A stretch of 64,000 bases of DNA from Geobacteraceae bacterium (lineage in GTDB: Bacteria; Desulfobacterota; Desulfuromonadia; Geobacterales; Pseudopelobacteraceae): NCBI GenBank assembly GCA_013336525.1, contig JAAXTM010000002.1, forward strand, positions 434,001 through 498,000, in the 5' to 3' direction. Under the pieces are notes generated by a model, which saw only the letters and a program-made list of their open reading frames with translations, was not told the DNA's origin and did not search any database. This document shows, piece after piece, positions 30,088 to 38,487 of this stretch (its first letter is position 1; each line of letters opens with the position of its first letter). Position numbers and translations under genes: made by a program.

Positions 30088-31023
30088 ATGACGCGAGTTT
30101 CAGAATCGCAACGAGAAAACAGGTTGGTAGAATTAATTGACTTCCTGGCGACAGGAGAAGGACTCTCTCCCTCCATTCTCGAGGGGGTACAGTTCATGCG
30201 TTCAGACAAGTACACCCCGCCGATTCCGATTATCTATGAGCCTTGTATAGTGATCGTTGGTCAAGGCCGTAAGATTGGGTACCTGGGAGATCAAGTCTAC
30301 ACCTATGACCCATACAATTACTTGGTGCTTTCGGTGCCGCTACCGTTCGTGTGCGAGACGAAGGCCAGCCCAGAGGAACCCTTGCTGGCAGTCTCCATCC
30401 GGGTTGATCCGGCTACGTTGGGCGAACTGTTGATGGAAATGGATGATGACACCTCAATGAGTGGAACAGTGCCGCGGGGGATCTATTCGACACCATTGAC
30501 CGGTGAACTGATCGATGCCACGGTTAGGTTGCTGGAGTGCCTGCGATCACCCATAGATAGCCGTATCTTAGGGCCACAGATCATGAGGGAAATCATCTAC
30601 AGGGTTCTCTGCGGTGAGCAGGGGGGGGCCTTGCAAGCAGTAGCTGCGCGTCACAGCCGTTTCAGCCAGATTGCCAGGGTTTTGCGCCGAATTCACACGG
30701 CGTATCAGCAAGAGATGAACATCGAAGCCCTTGCTGGGGAGGCCAGCATGAGTGTGTCAACCTTCCACCACAACTTCAAGGCGGTAACCTCAGTGTCGCC
30801 GTTGCAATACCTGAAAAGCATCAGGCTGCACAAGGCGCGGATGCTGATGGTCCAGGATGGCCTCACCGCCAGCAGTGCCTCTGGGAAGGTCGGCTATGAG
30901 AGCGCATCCCAGTTCAGCCGAGAATTCAAGCGATTCTTCGGAAACAGTCCGGCGGATGAAGCCATAAAGCTGCGGGCATTGGGACCGGCTTCACTGCACT
31001 CTGTCAGCAATACGGGTAACTAA
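30088..31023 (+). CDS. AraC-family transcriptional regulator
   Basis: 311 residues from the ATG at 30088, which has AAGGAGG eight bases upstream. The frame is open from 29938, but that part is AT-rich leader. Residues 25-180 form an AraC-type N-terminal sensor domain and residues 215-300 hold two helix-turn-helix units (NIEALAGEASMSVSTFHHNF and VGYESASQFSREFKRFFG). Divergent placement next to the alcohol dehydrogenase suggests it senses the alcohol or aldehyde and drives that gene. Confidence 0.9.
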   Translation: MTRVSESQRENRLVELIDFLATGEGLSPSILEGVQFMRSDKYTPPIPIIYEPCIVIVGQGRKIGYLGDQVYTYDPYNYLVLSVPLPFVCETKASPEEPLLAVSIRVDPATLGELLMEMDDDTSMSGTVPRGIYSTPLTGELIDATVRLLECLRSPIDSRILGPQIMREIIYRVLCGEQGGALQAVAARHSRFSQIARVLRRIHTAYQQEMNIEALAGEASMSVSTFHHNFKAVTSVSPLQYLKSIRLHKARMLMVQDGLTASSASGKVGYESASQFSREFKRFFGNSPADEAIKLRALGPASLHSVSNTGN

Positions 31024-31144
31024 GCCAGCTAAGATACTTTTAAAAAAATGTCATGCATCTTGCGGAAAAAAACTCAGCCTGGTGGTTAACGGGGTAAAGT
31101 ACCGCCAAAAGTTGTTTCATTTAGCCGTACAATCGGTTGCTGAA

Positions 31145-31176
31145 GTCGGATCAGAAAGGTAGCCGCAGGGACAGGG
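31145..31176 (-). repeat. 11-codon sliver of comM attached to HTH copy 2
   Basis: Read on the minus strand, this piece encodes PCPCGYLSDPT, the same residues that begin the comM remnant at 26785. It differs from that copy only at synonymous positions (for example TGT for TGC and TAC for TAT). The match ends sharply at 31145. The helix-turn-helix copy therefore sits here with the same comM junction it has at 26785. Confidence 0.75.
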
Positions 31177-31178
31177 GT

Positions 31179-31661
31179 GTGTGCACCTTTCTCTACTATT
31201 CTGACTCAAGACGGCACTTGTTCTCAATTCAAATTCCCCTCGAAAAACAACCTGTTCCCGGTTATCCCGAATTCCCAATCACAGTTGGTGAACACATCCG
31301 CAAGAAACGGATGGATCTCGGTCTCCTCCAGAGAGAAGTAGCAGAGATCATCGGCGTCACCGAATCCTCTATCTGGAACTGGGAGCATGGCACCGAACCA
31401 GAACTGCAATATAATCCAAGAATTATCAAATTTCTAGGTTATATTCCGTTCGACTGCCCGGATGACACTGTGGGGCGGCTTGCGTGGTATAAGAGAGCTA
31501 TGGGAATGAACCTGGATCATCTGGGTGAAGCTATGGGCCGTGATCCTGAACAATTATCTGACTGGCTGAGTGGAAGACATAATCCATTTCTGAAGAACCG
31601 GGAGAAGATAGAGCAGTATCTGAAAAATCAAGAAACCTTCCTTCTGCCAGAGAAGAAATAG
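31179..31661 (+). CDS. repeated helix-turn-helix protein, copy 2
   Basis: 160 residues from the equivalent GTG at 31179; the frame is open from 31137 through the comM sliver. Sequence closely follows copy 1 through both halves: VGEHIRKKRMDLGLLQREVAEIIGV in the XRE helix-turn-helix and LGEAMGRDPEQLSDWLSGRH in the second unit. It is followed 61 bases later by a convergent hipB-like gene, an arrangement repeated in decayed form at copy 3. Role unknown. Confidence 0.7.
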   Translation: MCTFLYYSDSRRHLFSIQIPLEKQPVPGYPEFPITVGEHIRKKRMDLGLLQREVAEIIGVTESSIWNWEHGTEPELQYNPRIIKFLGYIPFDCPDDTVGRLAWYKRAMGMNLDHLGEAMGRDPEQLSDWLSGRHNPFLKNREKIEQYLKNQETFLLPEKK

Positions 31662-31722
31662 TTGATTGTTTCTTCCGCAAAGGGAAGCTTTTCATAATTG
31701 GAACTTCCGGTACAACCCTTCA

Positions 31723-32061
31723 TCAAAAATCATCATTGACCTTTACCAGTCCACGAATCCGTTTGGGTAGCAGGGCCAGCTTATCATCGATGTGCCTGCC
31801 GAAGGTGTAACGAACTGAATTCTCCTCGTCGTTGAAAAGTTTCACTCCGACTATGTTGGCAACCTCAAACACCAGGCCGATTTCACATTTCGGATCGCCG
31901 CGCTCGATCTTCTGCAAGGTTCTTCTGGAAATCCCCGCCCGTCCGGACAGCTCTTCCTCGGTCATCTTGCGCTCTTTCCTTCCAAGCCGGATGAGCTTGC
32001 CCAGCAGTTCTGCTGCATCTCGGGTCTGACGGAGATATGTACGGTTCACAGGAGAGGCCAT
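31723..32061 (-). CDS. orphan HipB-like XRE antitoxin/regulator
   Basis: 112 residues with one XRE helix-turn-helix (EEELSGRAGISRRTLQKIER, about residues 35-54) of the HipB type. HipB normally precedes hipA, whose kinase it neutralises, but no hipA follows: the next sequence is the convergent helix-turn-helix copy 2. A 67-bp palindrome sits at the start of the gene and is probably its own operator. It may be a relic antitoxin or a stand-alone regulator. A C-terminal fragment of the same gene occurs at 56226. Confidence 0.75.
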   Translation of the reverse strand: MASPVNRTYLRQTRDAAELLGKLIRLGRKERKMTEEELSGRAGISRRTLQKIERGDPKCEIGLVFEVANIVGVKLFNDEENSVRYTFGRHIDDKLALLPKRIRGLVKVNDDF

Positions 32062-32063
32062 AA

Positions 32064-32130
32064 ACCACCGTTAGGCTATTATCTTACTCATAATAATACT
32101 TATTGAGTACGATAGTAACCAAATGGTGGT
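32064..32130. promoter_or_regulatory. 67-bp dyad at hipB-like start, probable autoregulatory operator
   Basis: Nested arms share one centre at 32097: CCACC/GGTGG (outermost), TATC/GATA and TACTCA/TGAGTA. About 22 of the 32 base pairs on each side, from 32065 outward arm to centre, are complementary. It begins three bases upstream of the hipB-like ATG. HipB-type repressors bind dyads of this sort (E. coli uses TATCC-N8-GGATA). Confidence 0.7.
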
Positions 32131-32174
32131 AATTAAGTCAAATGCTATACATTCCACAGTTCGCTTTCGCTCTA

Positions 32175-33017
32175 TCAACACAATTGAGGTTGCAGGACAT
32201 TTTTCAGTTTTACTAACGCTCGCTCTTCAATCTGACGTACCCGCTCACGTGAAATGGAAAAGTGGTCCGCAATATCTTGAAGTGTTAGAGGATCATCATT
32301 GGTGATCCTGTGTTCAACAATATATTTCTCTTTTTCGTTCAACCCCTGCAGGGCATGGGCAATTGCTTTCTTCAGTGAATGCTCCTGCTGATACTCACCG
32401 AGCATTTCTTCCTGATTCATCCGGTCGTCAGCAATAGTCTCAAGTATCGTCAGGCCATCGCCCTCAATGATTTCCTCATTGAGAGAAACTTCTCCTTTAA
32501 GCCGCTGCTCCATTTCTACGACTTCATGATCTGGTACGTGGAGCATACTGGAAACTTCAAATGCGTCGCTATCCCTGCCGGTTAACTTAAGTAGTGCTTC
32601 CTTGGTTTTGCGCAACCCATAAAACAATTTTCTTTGTGCTTGCGTAGTACCAATTTTTACCAGGCTCCAAGCGGAAACAATGTAGTTTTGAATGTAAGCA
32701 CGAATCCACCATACGGCATAAGAAATCAATCGAACCCCTCTATATGGATTGAATTTACGAACCGCCATCATGAGCCCAATATTGCCCTCCTGAATCAGAT
32801 CGAGCATTTTCAGGCCGTAATGACGGTATTCGGAAGCGACTTTAACCACATAGCGAAGATTGGAAGTAATGAGGGTATGAGCAGCCTCCAGATCCTTTTC
32901 CTCAAAGAACTTGACGGCGTAGTCCCTCTCTTCATCTTCTGTAAGTAAATTGAATTTGCGGATTTCGGAAAGATAGAGGGTAAGACTGTCGGAAATGATT
33001 GGCAGATTGGTAACCAT
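32175..33017 (-). CDS. rpoH: heat-shock sigma factor RpoH (sigma-32)
   Basis: 280 residues from the ATG at 33017 (AGGAGGT five bases upstream). Region 2 is clear (DLIQEGNIGLMMAVRKFNPY, then SYAVWWIRAYIQNYI). The RpoH-specific box QRKLFYGLRKTK follows, and region 4 ends with ISRERVRQIEERALVKLKN. It directs polymerase to heat-shock promoters. Its promoter carries a CIRCE operator, so HrcA should repress it. It lies next to the chaperone/protease gene train at 34.6-39.5 kb. Confidence 0.95.
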   Translation of the reverse strand: MVTNLPIISDSLTLYLSEIRKFNLLTEDEERDYAVKFFEEKDLEAAHTLITSNLRYVVKVASEYRHYGLKMLDLIQEGNIGLMMAVRKFNPYRGVRLISYAVWWIRAYIQNYIVSAWSLVKIGTTQAQRKLFYGLRKTKEALLKLTGRDSDAFEVSSMLHVPDHEVVEMEQRLKGEVSLNEEIIEGDGLTILETIADDRMNQEEMLGEYQQEHSLKKAIAHALQGLNEKEKYIVEHRITNDDPLTLQDIADHFSISRERVRQIEERALVKLKNVLQPQLC

Positions 33018-33046
33018 GACGCACCTCCTGAAAACTTGTATCATGA

Positions 33047-33073
33047 TTAGCACTCTATGGTGCTGACTGCTAA
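33047..33073 (-). promoter_or_regulatory. CIRCE operator (HrcA site) of rpoH
   Basis: TTAGCACTC, nine bases, then GACTGCTAA. This matches the CIRCE consensus TTAGCACTC-N9-GAGTGCTAA at 17 of 18 arm positions. It lies just downstream of the -10, where a bound HrcA would block initiation, and 29 bases upstream of the rpoH ATG. Confidence 0.88.
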
Positions 33074-33074
33074 A

Positions 33075-33103
33075 AATGTAGCAAATATTTTTAGCAGTTT
33101 CAA
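33075..33103 (-). promoter_or_regulatory. rpoH promoter
   Basis: On the minus strand, TTGAAA (33103-33098) and TACATT (33080-33075) are separated by exactly 17 bases. The -35 reads CTTGAAA, which also fits the sigma-32 -35 element. The insertion element ends 12 bases upstream of it. Confidence 0.7.
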
Positions 33104-33114
33104 GTAGAAAATCA

Positions 33115-34465
33115 ATATCAGGGTCTTGAAAAACTCGCTGATTGAGCAGCTAAGCCACTTCGCAGGGGCTAAATCAGATAACTAAACTGTTTTACTTGTT
33201 AAAATTATGCTCTTTGAAACTCGTTTTTGGCCTGTTAATCGGCCTTGCTAGTGCCTTTTGGGCGTTTTTGCCCAGTTCAGGTGGCACATACCCCTAAGTT
33301 TCGCATTCGGACCAGGTTGTAAGCTGTTACTGCCAAGGTAAAGTGCCAGTCGATCTTCCTGATTCCCCTGTAGCGGGTCTTGCGGAACAGTCCAACGGTC
33401 TTGAGCCAGCCGAAGACCTCTTCGATTCGTTTGCGAAATGTCTGGCTGACTCCATAGCCGTCATGCCTTGTGGTGCGGCCATCAATGGATGAACCACCCT
33501 TCTTCTTGTGGTTTTGCGTGACGTGCGGCGTAACGTTCAATGTCCGCATGGTCCTGACGAAGTCGTGGGTATCGTAGTTCCTGTCGGCGGCAATCGTTTT
33601 ACGTCGCTTACTGGAAGCGACCTCGGCAATCAAGCTCTTGGCGGTTTCCCGTTCGGCAAAACCATCGGCAATGGTCACTCTGCTTGCCATAACCAAGCCG
33701 TGACGGTTTTCGGTCAGCAGGTGGGCGGCAAACGACAATCGAGGTTCATGGTTGATCCCCTTGCGATAGAGCTTCGCTTCGGGATCGGTAGTGGATGCAT
33801 GAGTCTCGTTGCTCAGCTTCTCACCCTGGAAATCACGGCCCGGATTCTTGCCGACAGGCGGTTGCCCGTCATCATCGTCCCGTGATTTGAAGCTCTTGAT
33901 GGAGGCCCATGACTGGATCAGGGTGCCGTCAACGCTGAAGTGATCCTGGGAGAGCAACTGCTGACACCTTGCCTGCTCAAGCACTTCTGCCAGGAACTTG
34001 GCGGCAACATCGGTCCTGATGAGTCGTTCCTGATTTGTACTGAAGCTGGAATGGTCCCACACCGTCTCATCAAGCCCAAGGCCAAGGAACCAGCGAAACA
34101 GGACATTGAAGTGAATTTGCTCCACCAGCTTAACGTTGCTGGGAATCGAGTACAGCACCTGCAGCAGCATGGCTTTGAGCAAACGCTCCGGGGGGATGGA
34201 AGGTCTGCCGGTGTGGGAGTACATCTGGCAGAACACCGGCGAAAGATTCTCAAGCGCCATATCAACCATTTGTCGAACTGGACGCAGCGGATGGTCCCTG
34301 GGAACGAACGATTCCGGCGAGAGATAAACGAACATATTATCTGTTGACTGCTCAAAACCACGCATAACTTTTCTCCATAAATATCAGCTGGTTATGCGCT
34401 GCATATTAGCACAAAATTGGATCAAAGTGGGCGTAAATATAGGGAGTTTTTCAAAGACCTGATAT
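33115..34465 (-). mobile_element. IS5-family insertion sequence
   Basis: About 1.35 kb with one transposase gene. Terminal inverted repeats of 24 bases start ATATCAGG at 33115 and end CCTGATAT at 34465, with four mismatches (inner part TTGAAAAACTC on both ends). No convincing target duplication was found. It lies between the rpoH promoter and the first Hsp20 gene and appears intact. Confidence 0.85.
33277..34365 (-). CDS. IS5-family DDE transposase
   Basis: 362 residues. The N-terminal InsH/DUF772-type domain (RGFEQSTDNMFVYLSPESF, then DHPLRPVRQMVD) is followed by the DDE core: SVDGTLIQSWAS (first Asp), IAADRNYDTHDF (second Asp) and RKRIEEVFGWLKTVG (Glu). No frameshift or stop is seen, so the element may still be active. 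Confidence 0.93.
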   Translation of the reverse strand: MRGFEQSTDNMFVYLSPESFVPRDHPLRPVRQMVDMALENLSPVFCQMYSHTGRPSIPPERLLKAMLLQVLYSIPSNVKLVEQIHFNVLFRWFLGLGLDETVWDHSSFSTNQERLIRTDVAAKFLAEVLEQARCQQLLSQDHFSVDGTLIQSWASIKSFKSRDDDDGQPPVGKNPGRDFQGEKLSNETHASTTDPEAKLYRKGINHEPRLSFAAHLLTENRHGLVMASRVTIADGFAERETAKSLIAEVASSKRRKTIAADRNYDTHDFVRTMRTLNVTPHVTQNHKKKGGSSIDGRTTRHDGYGVSQTFRKRIEEVFGWLKTVGLFRKTRYRGIRKIDWHFTLAVTAYNLVRMRNLGVCAT

Positions 34466-34584
34466 AAGCTACATAATATCAGCGTGTTAACCTTACTAAA
34501 AAAACATCTCTTCCCCCCTTGATTTTTTGAAAACAGGAATTATTTATTGATCAGAAAGTCACACATCGAAAGGAGGTAATCCAC

Positions 34585-35034
34585 ATGGCAACCTGGGATG
34601 TATTCAAAGAACTGGACACACTGAGAAGGGAGATCGATGAAGCTTTTCGTGGCGCTGGTTACAGCCGTCCATTTGGCCCGACATTCCTTTCGCCGGTAAC
34701 AACCCGCCGCTTCCCGCTGGTTAACTTCAGCGAGGACGAAGGGCATGTCTATATTGAGGCACTGGTTCCCGGCGTAGATCCAAAGGATGTCGATCTGTCC
34801 GTACTACGGAACACTGTCACCATTAGTGGCGAGCGCAAACCGTTTGTCGAAACGGAAGGCCAGATCGTGCATCGCTCGGAACTCGGCTCCGGCAAGTTCT
34901 CCCGCACGTTGGAACTGCCGGTCGACATCGACCCTGAGAAGATTTCGGCCCAGTGCAAAGACGGTATCATGCAGATAACACTGGCCAAGGCAGAACATGC
35001 CAAGCCGAAAAAAATCGAAATCAGACTTTCGTAA
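34585..35034 (+). CDS. Hsp20 small heat-shock protein, first of three
   Basis: 149-residue ATP-independent holdase. The alpha-crystallin domain spans about residues 45-149, with the family motif DGIMQITLAKAE near the end. GGAGG ribosome site. It is the first gene of the stress gene train and follows the insertion element by about 120 bases. That spacer contains CTTGATT about 65 bases upstream of the start, a possible -35, but no clear -10. Confidence 0.95.
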   Translation: MATWDVFKELDTLRREIDEAFRGAGYSRPFGPTFLSPVTTRRFPLVNFSEDEGHVYIEALVPGVDPKDVDLSVLRNTVTISGERKPFVETEGQIVHRSELGSGKFSRTLELPVDIDPEKISAQCKDGIMQITLAKAEHAKPKKIEIRLS

Positions 35035-35067
35035 TCACACAGACCACTTGGAAAGGAGGTAATTATC

Positions 35068-35466
35068 ATGGCAGCAAACAGCTTGACCGAAAGAAATGAT
35101 GAACGGAATGTTCAGGCTCGTGAAGAAACACGGTCGAATGAGAAATATATCCGCCCGGCGGTGAATATCATCGAGACCGAAGAAGGACTTGTCCTTACCG
35201 CAGATATTCCCGGTGCATCCAAGGAAGCTCTCGATGTCAACGTCGAAAAAGGCATCCTGACCATCACTGCGCCGGCCCAGCATACCACGCAGGGAACCTC
35301 TGCATATCGTGAATTCGAACTGGCCAGTTACTACCGGCAGTTCACGATTCCTGAAAGCCTCGACCATGAAAAAGCAAAGGCAGAGTATGTCAACGGTATT
35401 CTGACCCTGAAGGTGCCTAAGGCGGAGGTCGCCAAACCAAAACGGATTTCCGTACAGGTCGGGTAA
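35068..35466 (+). CDS. Hsp20 small heat-shock protein, second of three
   Basis: 132 residues. A short polar N-terminus (about 25 residues) precedes the alpha-crystallin domain, which ends with VNGILTLKVPKAE. AAGGAGG lies upstream. It is 33 bases after the first Hsp20 gene. The low similarity between the three N-termini suggests different client or oligomer preferences. Confidence 0.95.
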   Translation: MAANSLTERNDERNVQAREETRSNEKYIRPAVNIIETEEGLVLTADIPGASKEALDVNVEKGILTITAPAQHTTQGTSAYREFELASYYRQFTIPESLDHEKAKAEYVNGILTLKVPKAEVAKPKRISVQVG

Positions 35467-35495
35467 GGAAGGAGCATTAACGGGAGGTGATCACA

Positions 35496-35978
35496 ATGTC
35501 TAACCTGTTGCCTGAAAGATGGAGTGAGGCGCTGGAGCGGGTTAACGACAAGATCGGCCATTTCCTGACCAAGGTGGCGCCATGGAAGAAACAGGAACAG
35601 TCACCTGAAAGGATAACAACCGATACCCTTCCAGCATTCCTGAAACTTGGTGGTCCGCTGTTGGACATGCATGAGACCCCTGAAGAACTGATTATCAGGG
35701 CAGAAGTACCGGGACTGAATAAAGATGACTTTTCAGTTGAGCTTGTCGGCAGGCGGTTAACAATACATGGTGATAAAAAAATCGTACGTGAAAAGAAAGG
35801 AGGTGATGGGTGCCTTATTTCAGAATGCAGGTACGGCAGTTTTTCGCGTAGTATCCAGTTGCCGTACGAGATAGATGAGAAGTTTATTTCGGCGGACCTC
35901 AAACACGGGGTTCTCACGATCCGGCTCCCAAAGCCGGAAAAGGCACAGCATACCCGCTATCGGGTGCCTGTCTCCTGA
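35496..35978 (+). CDS. Hsp20 small heat-shock protein, third of three
   Basis: 160 residues from the ATG at 35496 (GGGAGGT seven bases upstream; an in-frame GTG lies nine bases before). The alpha-crystallin domain covers about residues 50-155, with the motif KHGVLTIRLPKPE. A basic insertion (REKKGGDG) interrupts the middle of the domain. It is followed by a hairpin, then cbpA. Confidence 0.94.
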   Translation: MSNLLPERWSEALERVNDKIGHFLTKVAPWKKQEQSPERITTDTLPAFLKLGGPLLDMHETPEELIIRAEVPGLNKDDFSVELVGRRLTIHGDKKIVREKKGGDGCLISECRYGSFSRSIQLPYEIDEKFISADLKHGVLTIRLPKPEKAQHTRYRVPVS

Positions 35979-35994
35979 ACCAGCAGATTGTACC

Positions 35995-36016
35995 GAGGGC
36001 CGCTTCAGCGGCCCTC
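35995..36016 (+). other. stable hairpin between Hsp20 and cbpA genes
   Basis: GAGGGCCGC and GCGGCCCTC form a perfect nine-base-pair stem with the loop TTCA. Only a weak T-tract follows (ACTATTTC), and the next gene in the same direction starts 37 bases later. It may attenuate transcription or protect the 3' end of the Hsp20 message. Confidence 0.6.
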
Positions 36017-36052
36017 ACTATTTCAGCAGGGTAATAATGGCAGGTGAACGTT

Positions 36053-36997
36053 ATGAACAACTACCAGGACTACTACAAGACACTCGGCGTCGAGAAAAAA
36101 GCAACTCAGGATGAAATCCAGCGGGCGTATCGCAAGCTGGCTCGTAAATACCATCCTGACATAAATAAGGAAAGCACTGCCGAGGAAAAGTTCAAACAGC
36201 TCAATGAAGCCTACGAGGTCCTGGGTGACCCGGACAAAAGAGCCAAGTATGATCAACTTGGCAGCGGTTGGAATGGGCAATTTTCCAATCAGAGCTATCA
36301 GGATGGCGAAAATGTCCGATACCATTTTTCCAATGCCGACCCGGGTCAGTTCAGTGACTTCTTCCAGAACCTGTTCGGTGGTGGCGGATGGAACTTCACG
36401 GAGGAGAGCACTTTTCCGGGTGGCGGAGTCAGGCGACGTCGAGGGCGCGACCATGAAACCGCCATCAACATATCATTGGCTGATGCCTATCATGGCGCAA
36501 AGAAGAGCATCGAACTGGAGCGGGCTGAACCGGGCGGTGACGGCAGGCCGACCAGAACCAGGCGCAGCTATGATATCACCATCCCCCAAGGAGTGACTGA
36601 TGGCTCCTTGATCCGCCTGGCTAACCAAGGCGGGAGCGGGAGCGGTGGTGGAGATGCAGGAGACCTGTTTCTGCGGGTGAACATACTTCCCGATAGTCGC
36701 TTCACGCTCAACGGACACGACCTTGCCACTACCGTTGATATAGCTCCCTGGGAGGCTGCCCTGGGAGGGAAAGTCTTGGTGCCTACTGTCGATGGGCGCA
36801 TTAACCTTTCCGTGCCCGCCGGCACCCAAAGCGGTCAGAGCCTGCGGGTGCGTGGAAAGGGAATGCCGGTCGCCCCGGGCAGGTTCGGCGACCTGCTGGT
36901 AAATGTCCGCATTGTTGTGCCACAGCATCTCACAGCCAGGGAGCGGCACCTCTTTGAAGAACTGGCAAAAGAATCACGATTTGAGCCGCGAAAGTAA
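36053..36997 (+). CDS. cbpA: CbpA-type DnaJ co-chaperone
   Basis: 314 residues from the ATG at 36053 (AGGT seven bases upstream). The N-terminal J domain (about residues 4-70) has the HPD motif in [10 protein letters not shown]. There is no cysteine zinc finger, and the two C-terminal substrate-binding domains follow. This is the CbpA (class B) layout, which stimulates DnaK. The adjacent cbpM gene supports the call. Confidence 0.94.
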   Translation: MNNYQDYYKTLGVEKKATQDEIQRAYRKLARKYHPDINKESTAEEKFKQLNEAYEVLGDPDKRAKYDQLGSGWNGQFSNQSYQDGENVRYHFSNADPGQFSDFFQNLFGGGGWNFTEESTFPGGGVRRRRGRDHETAINISLADAYHGAKKSIELERAEPGGDGRPTRTRRSYDITIPQGVTDGSLIRLANQGGSGSGGGDAGDLFLRVNILPDSRFTLNGHDLATTVDIAPWEAALGGKVLVPTVDGRINLSVPAGTQSGQSLRVRGKGMPVAPGRFGDLLVNVRIVVPQHLTARERHLFEELAKESRFEPRK

Positions 36998-37010
36998 CTG
37001 AGGTACAGCC

Positions 37011-37313
37011 ATGACAGTCCAACACTATGAAATTATTATCAGCAGAAAGCATGAACTGGTCTCCGTGCCGGGGATAACCATCCATGAGTTGAGCAGGCTG
37101 TGCGATTGTCACCTGACGGTGGCGAGACGGCTCTTCTCAATCGGCCTCATTGAACCGTTGACTGCCGGAGATACTCCGCTGTTTGATCAAAGCGCCGTGG
37201 TTCGGGCACGCAAAGCACTGCGACTGAAACGGGACCTGCGGCTCAATTTCGATGCCATTGCCCTGGTAATGGATTTACTTGACCGCATCGACGAACTGGA
37301 ACGACGAATATAA
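37011..37313 (+). CDS. cbpM: CbpM-like chaperone modulator
   Basis: 100 residues with a MerR-like helix-turn-helix (SRLCDCHLTVARRLFSIGLI, about residues 27-46) and a C-terminal coiled segment (LDRIDELERRI). CbpM inhibits CbpA by binding its J domain. It starts 13 bases after cbpA, the conserved pairing. Confidence 0.88.
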   Translation: MTVQHYEIIISRKHELVSVPGITIHELSRLCDCHLTVARRLFSIGLIEPLTAGDTPLFDQSAVVRARKALRLKRDLRLNFDAIALVMDLLDRIDELERRI

Positions 37314-37338
37314 GCAATACCCTGACAGGAGCTCAACC

Positions 37339-38466
37339 ATGATACAGAAAACTGCCGATCCGTTCCTGCGCCGCCTGCGTTGGTTGACCATCGCCGTTAT
37401 CACCGTACTGTTTGCCTGGCATGCCCTGTCATGGGCAGACCGGGCTTTCCAGAAAGAATCGGCAACCCCACGTGCGGTTACCGCCCGCGGCGATCTGGCT
37501 GCCGATGAGAAATCGACCATTGAACTGTTCGAGCGTTCACGAGATTCGGTCGTGTATATATCGACTTCGGAACGGGTCATGGACTTCTGGAGCCGCAACA
37601 TCTTCACCATCCCCCGCGGGACCGGATCCGGGTTCATCTGGGACGACAAGGGGCATGTGGTCACCAACTACCACGTGATCGAAGGTGCCTCGGAAGCACG
37701 GGTCAGATTGTCGGACGGCAAAGAGTACAGAGCAAGCCTGGTGGGCGCAAGCCCCATGCACGATCTGGCTGTGCTGAAGATCGGCAGCAGCTTCAAAGGA
37801 CATTCGCTGCCTGTAGGGACCTCGCACAATTTGAAAGTCGGCCAGAAGGTTTTCGCCATTGGCAACCCCTTCGGCCTAGACTGGACCCTGACAACCGGTG
37901 TTGTCTCGGCCCTGGACCGCTCGTTGAAGGGAGAAACGGGAAGCGTCATTGAGCATCTTATTCAAACTGATGCTGCCATCAATCCGGGCAACTCCGGAGG
38001 GCCGTTGCTTGATTCCGCCGGGCGGTTGATCGGCATTAATACCGCTATTTACAGCCCTTCAGGGGCGTCAGCAGGGGTTGGCTTTGCCGTGCCGGTGGAT
38101 ACGGTCAACCGGGTTGTGCCGCAATTGATCGGTCGCGGCAAGTACCTGCGTCCTTCCCTTGGCATCGAAATAGACCAGGACCTGAACGAGGTCATTACGT
38201 CACAGCTGGGTGTAAAAGGAGTGGTCGTACTCAGAGTTACCCCCGGTTCACCGGCTGCACGGGCCGGGCTCAAGGGGAGCAGGGTTGGCCGAGATGGTTC
38301 ACTGACACCCGGAGACATTATATCCGCCGTGCAGGGCAAACAGGTAGAGACGATCCCCAAACTGCTGGCCCGGCTTGATGACTTCAAGGTAGGGGAAACC
38401 GTGACCATCACTATTCTCAGGGATGGTAAAAAACAGCAGCTAAGCATACAATTACAGACCGAATAA
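37339..38466 (+). CDS. HtrA/DegP-like periplasmic serine protease
   Basis: 375 residues from the ATG at 37339 (AGGAG six bases upstream; the frame opens earlier inside cbpM). An N-terminal anchor helix (about residues 13-30) is followed by the trypsin-like domain with the triad His in VTNYHVIEG, Asp in MHDLAVLKI and Ser in NPGNSGGPLLD. One PDZ domain follows (about 270-370). This is a DegS/HhoB-like layout with one PDZ. It degrades or senses misfolded envelope protein and complements the cytosolic chaperones beside it. Confidence 0.94.
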   Translation: MIQKTADPFLRRLRWLTIAVITVLFAWHALSWADRAFQKESATPRAVTARGDLAADEKSTIELFERSRDSVVYISTSERVMDFWSRNIFTIPRGTGSGFIWDDKGHVVTNYHVIEGASEARVRLSDGKEYRASLVGASPMHDLAVLKIGSSFKGHSLPVGTSHNLKVGQKVFAIGNPFGLDWTLTTGVVSALDRSLKGETGSVIEHLIQTDAAINPGNSGGPLLDSAGRLIGINTAIYSPSGASAGVGFAVPVDTVNRVVPQLIGRGKYLRPSLGIEIDQDLNEVITSQLGVKGVVVLRVTPGSPAARAGLKGSRVGRDGSLTPGDIISAVQGKQVETIPKLLARLDDFKVGETVTITILRDGKKQQLSIQLQTE

Positions 38467-38487
38467 CGGAACACAAGAAAGGCAACC

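Noticed and set aside
33105-34475. Target-site duplication of the IS5-type element
   Set aside because: No matching direct repeat was found at the two ends, so none is claimed.
34511-34550. Sigma-32 promoter for the Hsp20 train
   Set aside because: CTTGATT resembles the -35, but no convincing -10 lies at the right distance.
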